A DNA stretch of 15,728 nt, taken from NCBI GenBank assembly GCA_016802295.1, contig JAESIW010000208.1, positions 773,889-789,616 of the forward strand. Reading direction: 5' to 3'. Shown here in pieces: positions 13,101 through 15,728 of the stretch. The DNA comes from Brachionus rotundiformis. Lineage: Eukaryota; Rotifera; Eurotatoria; Ploima; Brachionidae. A program made the translations under genes and the position numbers. A model generated the notes under the pieces. It was given only the letters and a program-made list of their open reading frames with translations. It ran no database searches and was not told the DNA's origin. Each line of letters starts with the position of its first letter. Within the stretch, counting starts at the first letter, position 1.

Positions 13101-14646
13101 TTCAAGTCAAGGCTTTTTTATTATATAACATTCGAAAATCACTTGATTTATTAATTTAATTCAAATAATTTTTTTATAAATAGTTTTAAAATGCTAAAAT
13201 GTTTATATTTCTTATATTATAGCTTATTTAAGTGTAATGTTTACATCATTATCCTTGAACACATCTAGTGACTCTTCAAAAATGAAAAATGATAATGACT
13301 ATGGACTAACTAATCAATTTGTATTAAATCAAGAATTAAACGGTATTGTGAATTTCAAAAACAAACAGAACAAATATTCTTCCTATTTTGATAAATTAAA
13401 ATTTTACCAAAATAAAATATATTCAAAAAATACTGCAGCATAATCTTTTTTACCAAAATTAAAAACTTTAATTTAATTTTTTTTAGATAAAAAAATCAAT
13501 ATTCAATTTAAGTCTTATTAATGCTTTACTTTTTGTCGTGTATCTACATCAGAAAAATTATTTTAGGTAAAAAAGATACAACAAAGTATGGTGCAGTATT
13601 TTTTTAAATATATTTTATTTTGGTAAATTTTAATTTATCAAAATAGGAAGAATATTTGTTCTGTTTGTTTTTGAAATTCACAATACCGAATTAAACTTTA
13701 TCTTTTTATATTTGCTGTTAATTTTTAATAAAACTTATAAATTTCTTCATTTTTATTGATAAAATGAACTAGAGACAATCTCACCAGCAGAGGATATTGG
13801 CACAAAACAGCAAACACTAACCTGAGTTTTGTAATTGGAGACTTTGCTTTGCAGAATTTCGCTTGATTGTTTGTAGTTGTCCAATTCTGTCTGAAGTTGA
13901 GATATGCGCTCATCTGCAAGTTTTATCATGTCTATTACGTATGGATCACTGGAGCATGACGCACCAATACCACTCGAGCCAGACGAGCCATTCGAAGCAA
14001 GAGAAGTGGTCGAGCAGGTCTTGGCAGGCGGTGGCAACATGCAATCAATGTCTAATCGCTGTCTGCGAAAGCAAGAGCCTTGCTTGCTCATTGAAGAAGA
14101 GTTGGTTTGAATAACTGCTTGGAAGTTTTTTTCCTGCAAATCCAGAATTTTTCTGCTCTTTTCCTTTGACTCTTTTTCGATTGATTTAAGCTTGTGCAAG
14201 TACTGTGTATTTAGAAACCTCAAATCGGAGTTTTCATGTTCACTTTTGGCAAATTTACTCTTGAGCTCTTTGATCTCGATCTCAAGCTCATCTTTTAGTT
14301 TTATAAGCTGCAAGTGAAGCTCGTTGTTCTCTTTGATAAGCTTGGCATTGTCTGTTTTGTAGGCCTGGATGCTTGGTGTGACCAGCTCGGCGTTCGAAAT
14401 GGACGTCATCGAGCTATTCTTCAGGCTCGAGTTTAGCAAGTCGGCATTTTTGGACCTCTCTAGTTTGGCTTTCTTCAAACTCTCGGTCGTGTGGACCAAA
14501 TCATTGAACAATTTCTCAATCAGTGGCAACGATTCAACGCCAAGTGTTTGCCTGTATCCCAGCTGGTCCAGTCGCTTGCGTAAGTTTATGTACTTTTGTT
14601 CGGATATCGATGAAGATACCGATGATGTTTGCAGGGTACTGTCCAT
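2882..14646 (-). CDS. CEP135: CEP135/Bld10-family centrosomal protein, whole gene (six exons)
   Basis: Coding exons in order: 14646-13822, 10685-10557, 10506-10405, 10122-10057, 7266-5875, 4189-2882. All five introns have GT/AG ends and phase 0. The conceptual protein has 1273 residues (human CEP135 has about 1140) and is coiled coil almost throughout. It is colinear with vertebrate CEP135: KYINLRKRLDQLGYRQTL near the start, FRRQRLDID around residue 200, REREIERLNRVLDGGRS in exon 2, ESERDFYKQEV and ERDELQQLLDKFERHMSEIQ in exon 5, ENKRLQDDL and NERFERERAAQELRK in exon 6. Family role: cartwheel/pinwheel-linked scaffold of centrioles and basal bodies; it binds microtubules through its N-terminal region and contacts SAS-6 and CPAP in studied animals. 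Odd points are an alternative first exon, X-box-like sites, and a coil between exons 4 and 5 about 35 residues shorter than in human. The paralog TSGA10 is excluded by the conserved N-terminus. Confidence 0.93.
4880..4893. promoter_or_regulatory. X-box consensus match in intron 5 (GTCTCCATGGGAAC)
   Basis: Fits the degenerate RFX/DAF-19 X-box RYYNYYATRRNRAC at all positions. The consensus is loose enough that about one chance match in a window this size would not surprise, so alone it is weak. It is about 690 bases upstream of exon 6. Confidence 0.25.
5144..5446. repeat. Inverted-repeat element, possible MITE
   Basis: Arms 5144-5166 and 5424-5446 are inverted copies matching at 22 of 23 positions (core TTTATGATCAAATTAAAAT). 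Weaker similarity extends about eight bases outward (GACATATT against GGCAAGTT). The 257-bp interior is AT-rich and has no coding frame. I could not find a convincing target duplication. It sits inside CEP135 intron 5. Confidence 0.5.
5875..7266 (-). CDS. CEP135: CEP135 exon 5 (464 codons)
   Basis: Acceptor TTAATTTGCAG ends at 7267 and the exon begins GAA AAG AGG (EKR); donor is ATTCAG|GTAAAA at 5875/5874. The first ~90 residues are coil ending in KLTKKISKLLENERDLVKEL. A short Ser-rich break follows, then SHLKNIESERDFYKQEVNTL, a Ser/Pro/Arg-rich disordered linker (SSRSRSSSPSKRG) with a KCSVC pair, and long heptad coil with the family blocks ERDELQQLLDKFERHMSEIQ and LDKDKDKLLASIDEKTVENV. It corresponds to the middle of vertebrate CEP135 and to most of TSGA10. 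Its base composition is clearly richer in GC than the introns. Confidence 0.95.
7712..8354 (-). mobile_element. pogo/Tc1-superfamily-like DNA element, deletion derivative
   Basis: The left end 7712-7735 and the right end 8331-8354 are terminal inverted repeats matching at 20 of 24 positions (CCGTATTT-N-CTCG-N-GTAATAT). Each is flanked outside by TA (7710-7711 and 8355-8356), the duplication expected of the Tc1/mariner/pogo superfamily. CCGTATTT ends recall those of some animal pogo-like elements. The 643-bp element keeps one coding relic, an acidic C-terminus on the minus strand (8095-8020). It lies within CEP135 intron 4 in the same orientation as the gene. Confidence 0.65.
8020..8095 (-). 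pseudogene. Acidic C-terminal coding relic of the pogo-like element
   Basis: After an acceptor-like TTTTATTTCTTTAG (ending 8096) the minus strand reads PIYIDSSDSDSDLNSN then TESDSDND and TAA (8022-8020). An Asp/Ser-rich end like this is common at the C-terminus of Tigger/jerky-type pogo transposases, which suits its place inside a TA-flanked inverted-repeat element. The frame also stays open across the acceptor for about ten codons, so splicing is not required. The rest of the transposase is gone. Confidence 0.45.
8548..8634 (+). pseudogene. Short coding-like relic, unidentified
   Basis: ATG 8548 opens a basic 28-residue frame, MKRPKTRSAKYTVEAVNAKL then LSLIQKFF, ending in TAG. Past two stops the same frame runs on into IPNLSIKHE and ILDDAIEALLSVKFCP (to 8712), so it looks like a decayed longer frame. 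The last piece forms the left arm of the hairpin at 8667-8773. It lies on the strand opposite CEP135. No family is recognised; a mobile-element origin is likely given the neighbourhood. Confidence 0.3.
8667..8773. repeat. Long imperfect hairpin with coding-like arms
   Basis: Arms 8667-8711 and 8728-8773 are inverted copies at roughly four matches in five, with a perfect 14-bp core (GAAGCTCTTTTATC at 8683-8696, mirrored at 8744-8757) and a loop of about 16 bases. Read inward from each side, both arms give nearly the same peptide, EALLSVKF preceded by (D/G)D(A/E)IE. Half of the differences in the aligned codons are third-position transitions. Confidence 0.55.
9009..9217. repeat. Dispersed repeat, copy A
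   Basis: Shares a colinear series of words with 14886-15128 in the same orientation: AACTATTCAGAGATTATT, GTTCGATT, GAAACTTCTCA-AAAAATCCATT (one base differs), ATAAGAT, ATTCTAATC, TCAAATCCTTAA. Weaker similarity may continue to about 9345. It is diverged and non-coding, of unknown type. Confidence 0.6.
10057..10122 (-). CDS. CEP135: CEP135 exon 4 (22 codons)
   Basis: Acceptor TTTTTTAAG ends at 10123 and donor AAT|GTAAGT follows 10057. The exon reads YEMEKSREELNNLDNAVHHL then EN, a short coiled-coil unit that aligns with the human stretch QELTEIDQLAQQLE. It is only 66 nt and easily missed; both splice sites are good and the phase is 0 on each side. Confidence 0.8.
10354..10369. promoter_or_regulatory. 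Perfect palindromic X-box (RFX site) in CEP135 intron 3
   Basis: GGTTGCCATGGCAACC is a 16-bp perfect palindrome containing GTTGCCATGGCAAC, the optimal RFX-family X-box. RFX factors control ciliary and basal-body genes in animals. It lies 36 bases past the exon 3 donor, in a patch richer in GC than the rest of the intron (10329-10370), about 230 bases upstream of exon 4 and about 365 bases downstream of the alternative first exon. It could be an intronic enhancer or a further promoter. Binding is inferred. Confidence 0.7.
10405..10506 (-). CDS. CEP135: CEP135 exon 3 (34 codons)
   Basis: Acceptor GACTTTTTAG ends at 10507 and donor CAG|GTAATT follows 10405. It encodes IEFLQEKNHELEHQLQELL then RNDTKRNDRELNQCQ, aligning with human VDFLQQANKDLEKRIREL. 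Intron 2, between exons 2 and 3, is only 50 nt (10556-10507). Confidence 0.9.
10557..10685 (-). CDS. CEP135: CEP135 exon 2 (43 codons), shared by both predicted isoforms
   Basis: Acceptor ATTTTTGTGTAG ends at 10686 and donor CAG|GTGAGT follows 10557. It encodes IENREREIERLNRVLDGGRS followed by a stretch ending ERLLAHQNMQ, closely matching the human CEP135 block REREIERLSVALDGGRS...EKLIAHLNIQ. It follows exon 1 (ending NYKTQ) in phase 0 exactly as in the human protein (…KQ|IELRERE). It can equally follow the alternative exon at 10931-10734. Confidence 0.95.
10734..10931 (-). CDS. CEP135: Predicted alternative first exon of CEP135 (66 residues)
   Basis: ATG 10931-10929 opens a 66-codon frame: MSNSFRLKNYSLRTHRSLAP, then LDTSNPNFNK, then a Ser/Pro/Lys/Arg-rich part with SPVRSSPAKP, VTKKAPVAKK and SPSSRC. 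The donor TGT|GTAGGT at 10734/10733 and the exon 2 acceptor define a 48-nt intron, close to the 50-nt intron 2, and the phase is 0. This isoform would be 1064 residues, replacing the conserved N-terminal 275 residues with a basic disordered tail. An in-frame TAA about 40 bases upstream argues for a start here, though AG acceptors between it and the ATG would also allow an internal exon. I know of no such segment in vertebrate CEP135. An X-box-like site lies about 110 bp upstream. Confidence 0.55.
11041..11053. promoter_or_regulatory. X-box-like site upstream of the alternative first exon
   Basis: TTCGCCTAGCAAC matches the single-spacer RFX form GTTGCCTAGCAAC at 11 of 13 positions, with the AGCAAC half-site intact. 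It lies about 110 bases upstream of the alternative ATG on the minus strand. An ATTGG (inverted CCAAT) is at 11027-11031. The position is what is expected of a promoter-proximal X-box in ciliary genes. The word TAGCAACC is shared with the main promoter (14726-14733). Confidence 0.45.
11134..11382 (+). other. GC-elevated open stretch, unidentified
   Basis: An 82-codon open frame without an early ATG (LTDREWCLNDPNKRTRVGQI, then AARGWQFRENMEQSFKTLQ...), bounded by TGA at each end. The first ~100 bases are far richer in GC than the surrounding intron and contain a 6-bp stem (GATCGT 11143-11148 with ACGATC 11162-11167). Further inverted words (GAGCAAT/ATTGCTC) occur near 11230-11285. It could be a decayed coding exon from a mobile element or a structured RNA. 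No family or RNA class is recognised. Confidence 0.3.
11382..11420. repeat. Perfect 11-bp hairpin
   Basis: AATAAACCTTA (11382-11392) and TAAGGTTTATT (11410-11420) are exact inverted copies with a 17-base loop, directly behind the open stretch 11134-11382. The left arm contains AATAAA, so it may double as a poly(A) signal. Confidence 0.5.
12610..12846 (+). mobile_element. LINE fragment, region just after the reverse transcriptase palm
   Basis: An open frame that begins after an acceptor-like TTTTCAG encodes VHSSYAKFIRRHLEYCYLSL, then PSQMRKDNVKFHSRYRKF. This follows the LYKSFVRPHLEYCSxxWxPxxKKDIxxLExVQRKFTK pattern found C-terminal to the reverse transcriptase of many animal LINEs. The Trp and several other signature residues are replaced. 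The frame ends in TAA at 12844-12846. Only about 80 codons remain, on the strand opposite CEP135 within intron 1. The start shown is not a real translation start. Confidence 0.5.
13237..13443 (+). other. Small open frame overlapping the left arm of a foldback
   Basis: A 68-codon frame from ATG 13237, MFTSLSLNTSSDSSKMKNDN and onward through GIVNFKNKQNKYSSYFDKLK, to TAA 13441-13443. The second half is the left arm of a large inverted repeat; the right arm carries the same peptide on the minus strand, broken by a 1-base difference after DKLKF. It is Asn/Lys/Ser-rich and not recognised. It may be a relic rather than a gene. Confidence 0.25.
13341..13688. repeat. Large near-perfect inverted repeat (foldback)
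   Basis: Arms 13341-13436 and 13592-13688 are inverted copies that differ at only a few positions over about 96 bases. The pairing resumes inside as ATCTTTTTTACC (13443-13454) with GGTAAAAAAGAT (13566-13577), the right side having about 10 extra bases. The loop is 111 bases. A transcript through intron 1 would fold into a double-stranded hairpin of more than 100 bp. High arm identity implies a recent origin. Confidence 0.85.
13822..14646 (-). CDS. CEP135: CEP135 exon 1 (275 codons, main start)
   Basis: The start is ATG 14646-14644 (MDSTLQTSSV); the conserved family N-terminus follows at once (EQKYINLRKRLDQLGYRQTL, then LIEKLFNDLVHTTESLKKAK). The next part, ENNELHLQLIKLKDELE through SDLRFLNTQYLHKLKSIEKE and LQEKNFQAVIQT to FRRQRLDID, corresponds to the coiled coil that binds microtubules in human CEP135. 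A Ser/Gly-rich linker (LASNGSSGSSGIGASCSS) leads to DPYVIDMIKLADERISQLQ, matching human DPYIADLLQVADNRIQELQ. The donor is CAG|GTTAGTG. The 5' UTR and transcription start are not determined. Confidence 0.96.
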
Positions 14647-14716
14647 TATTTTTTGCTTTTAATCAATAAAAAATCATTAATGCCTGGGCTTACTATTTTT
14701 GAATTCAAAAAAAAAT

Positions 14717-14739
14717 GTTGTCGGATAGCAACCGATTGG
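14717..14739. promoter_or_regulatory. X-box-like and CCAAT-like elements of the main CEP135 promoter
   Basis: GTTGTC (14717-14722) and AGCAAC (14727-14732) are two X-box half-sites with a 4-base spacer, one longer than the usual range. Read as one compact site, 14720-14732 matches GTTGCCTAGCAAC at 10 of 13. ATTGG (inverted CCAAT) follows at 14735-14739. The cluster is about 70-95 bases upstream of the main ATG. It shares TAGCAACC with the site near the alternative exon. Confidence 0.4.
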
Positions 14740-14885
14740 GATTTCTCTTATTTTGAGATAACAATGTCCTGCTGGGGACAATGTTTTTGTCTTATACTGT
14801 TAAATTTTTTTCTCAACAAAATATAGCCTTTTACAAAATAGACTAAATGTTTTGTCTTTTAATGAGCAGATTTTTTAAATTATTC

Positions 14886-15128
14886 AACTATTCAGAGATT
14901 ATTTGATTTACTTAATTAAACCCCTAATTTTGTTCGATTGTTAAATAAATCGACTTAAAGACATTTGGAAACTTCTCATAAAAATCCATTGATGAAATTT
15001 TAATTGAGACAATTAAAAATAAATTTATTAATTAAGTTTAAATACAAATTAAACAAGAGGTGAAAATTTTTTATTCAAAAATAAAGAAATAAGATTAGTC
15101 TAAAATTCTAATCTCCTCAAATCCTTAA
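14886..15128. repeat. Dispersed repeat, copy B
   Basis: Colinear with 9009-9217 in the same orientation (AACTATTCAGAGATTATTT ... TCAAATCCTTAA), but about 35 bases longer owing to insertions in AT-rich parts. It lies between the CEP135 promoter and histone H4. Confidence 0.6.
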
Positions 15129-15602
15129 GACTGTTTTTAATTTAAACACTAAGAAGAAATAGGCAAAAATGAATAATTATTGTTCAAGACATTCATAGCT
15201 AATAGGAGATTTTGCGTTGGTATTGAGTACTACCAAAATATAATTATGATATTTAAATAAAATGAATTCTGATATTTTAAAAATTAAAATTGATTGGTAC
15301 CAAGTTATGAATTATAAGTTTGAATTTTTATTAAATATACTTGAAGAGTATTTTAGATAAACTACAAAATTGGAAAATTTAAGAATAATCTTAAAAATTA
15401 TTTGTATATAACAAACTTCATTTTTTACTTAATTGTTAAATGGATATTTAATTTTCTATCAATTTTTATCTTTTATTAGTCCATGGGACTTAAACTTTAA
15501 TTAATTAATAAAAAAATTAATTTAATATGATAAATTAGTTAATGTTTTTGTGACAATTGGATGATTGCAGTGTTTAAAGCTTTATTTTTAAAGAATTAGT
15601 TT
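15129..15602. other. AT-rich intergenic stretch
   Basis: Lies between repeat copy B and the histone H4 stem-loop. No gene, RNA or clear repeat is seen, apart from possible continuation of copy B to about 15236. Confidence 0.5.
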
Positions 15603-15618
15603 GGCCCTGAAAAGGGCC
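15603..15618 (-). promoter_or_regulatory. Histone mRNA 3' stem-loop (H4)
   Basis: On the minus strand GGCCCT-TTTC-AGGGCC, a perfect 6-bp stem with a TTTC loop, 31 bases past the H4 stop. It has the same design as the H2B stem-loop at the other edge. Confidence 0.95.
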
Positions 15619-15649
15619 GGGGATTTTTAAGTTGATGAGATGAGTTGAT

Positions 15650-15728
15650 TTAACCACCAAATCCGTAAAGAGTTCTACCTTGTCTCTTCAAGGCATAAAC
15701 AACGTCCATGGCAGTGACTGTTTTGCGC
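15650..15728 (-). CDS. H4: Histone H4, C-terminal 25 residues (5' part outside window)
   Basis: The minus strand encodes RKTVTAMDVVYALKRQGRTL then YGFGG and TAA (15652-15650), identical to the nearly invariant C-terminus of animal H4 where it can be compared. H4 pairs with H3 in the nucleosome core. The gene points toward the CEP135 promoter and ends about 1 kb from it. Its promoter and start are outside the window. Confidence 0.98.
   Translation of the reverse strand, partial: RKTVTAMDVVYALKRQGRTLYGFGG

Larger units (their letters stand above)
10686..13821 (-). other. CEP135 intron 1 (3136 bp)
   Basis: The donor is CAG|GTTAGTG at 13822/13821 and the acceptor TGTAG at 10686. It contains the alternative first exon, an X-box-like site, a GC-elevated open frame (11134-11382) with a hairpin behind it, a LINE fragment (about 12610-12846), a foldback (13341-13688), and an inverted pair at 12306-12320/12360-12375. 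Between about 11421 and 12600 I see only AT-rich DNA apart from that pair. Confidence 0.85.

Noticed and set aside
12791..13105. 104-codon minus-strand frame
   Set aside because: Starts at TTG, has no domain, and overlaps the LINE fragment on the other strand. Cys/Phe-rich composition suggests an antisense shadow.
13753..13821. 22 further codons after NYKTQ in the exon 1 frame
   Set aside because: Read-through into intron 1 beyond CAG|GTTAGTG; the conserved continuation IENRERE is in exon 2.
1..15728. CRISPR arrays, operons, prokaryotic promoters or other bacterial features
   Set aside because: No regularly spaced repeats and no clustered intact frames. Introns and histone stem-loops show this is animal nuclear DNA.

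Overview
This is AT-rich animal nuclear DNA. One locus fills most of it: an ortholog of the centriole protein CEP135 (Bld10 family), on the minus strand, in six exons between 14646 and 2882. Evidence for an animal is the spliced gene with GT/AG introns, the replication-type histone genes with the metazoan 3' stem-loop at both edges, and relics of typical animal transposons (FLYWCH/MULE, pogo-like, non-LTR). The strong AT bias, very short introns beside larger ones, and FLYWCH/MULE relics would suit an AT-rich invertebrate such as a rotifer, but that placement is a guess.

Layout: 1-118 is the 3' end of a histone H2B gene (+) with its stem-loop at 152-167. The interval 387-790 holds scrambled reverse-transcriptase relics (-). 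The interval 1155-2293 is an internally deleted FLYWCH/MULE transposon with a 9-bp target duplication; it lies inside an older, unidentified coding-like remnant (1103-1154, 2303-2403, 2548-2700). CEP135 runs from 14646 down to 2882, and its introns carry a 303-bp inverted-repeat element (5144-5446), a pogo-like element (7712-8354), a hairpin with coding-like arms (8667-8773), a LINE fragment (about 12610-12846), a large foldback (13341-13688) and one copy of a dispersed repeat (9009-9217; the other copy is at 14886-15128). The window ends with the 3' end of histone H4 (-) at 15650-15728 and its stem-loop at 15603-15618. Both histone genes point inward.

CEP135 exons join in phase 0 throughout and give a predicted 1273-residue coiled-coil protein colinear with vertebrate CEP135, including the highly conserved N-terminal region. 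Inside intron 1 there is a second ATG exon (10931-10734, 66 residues, basic and Ser/Pro/Lys-rich) that can splice in frame to exon 2 through a 48-nt intron. It would give a predicted 1064-residue isoform lacking the conserved N-terminal 275 residues. An X-box-like (RFX) sequence lies about 110 bp upstream of this ATG, another lies about 70-90 bp upstream of the main ATG, and a perfect palindromic X-box (GGTTGCCATGGCAACC) lies in intron 3. Together these suggest a centriole/cilium gene with two promoters under RFX-type control. This is the most interesting hypothesis in the window. It is inferred from sequence only.
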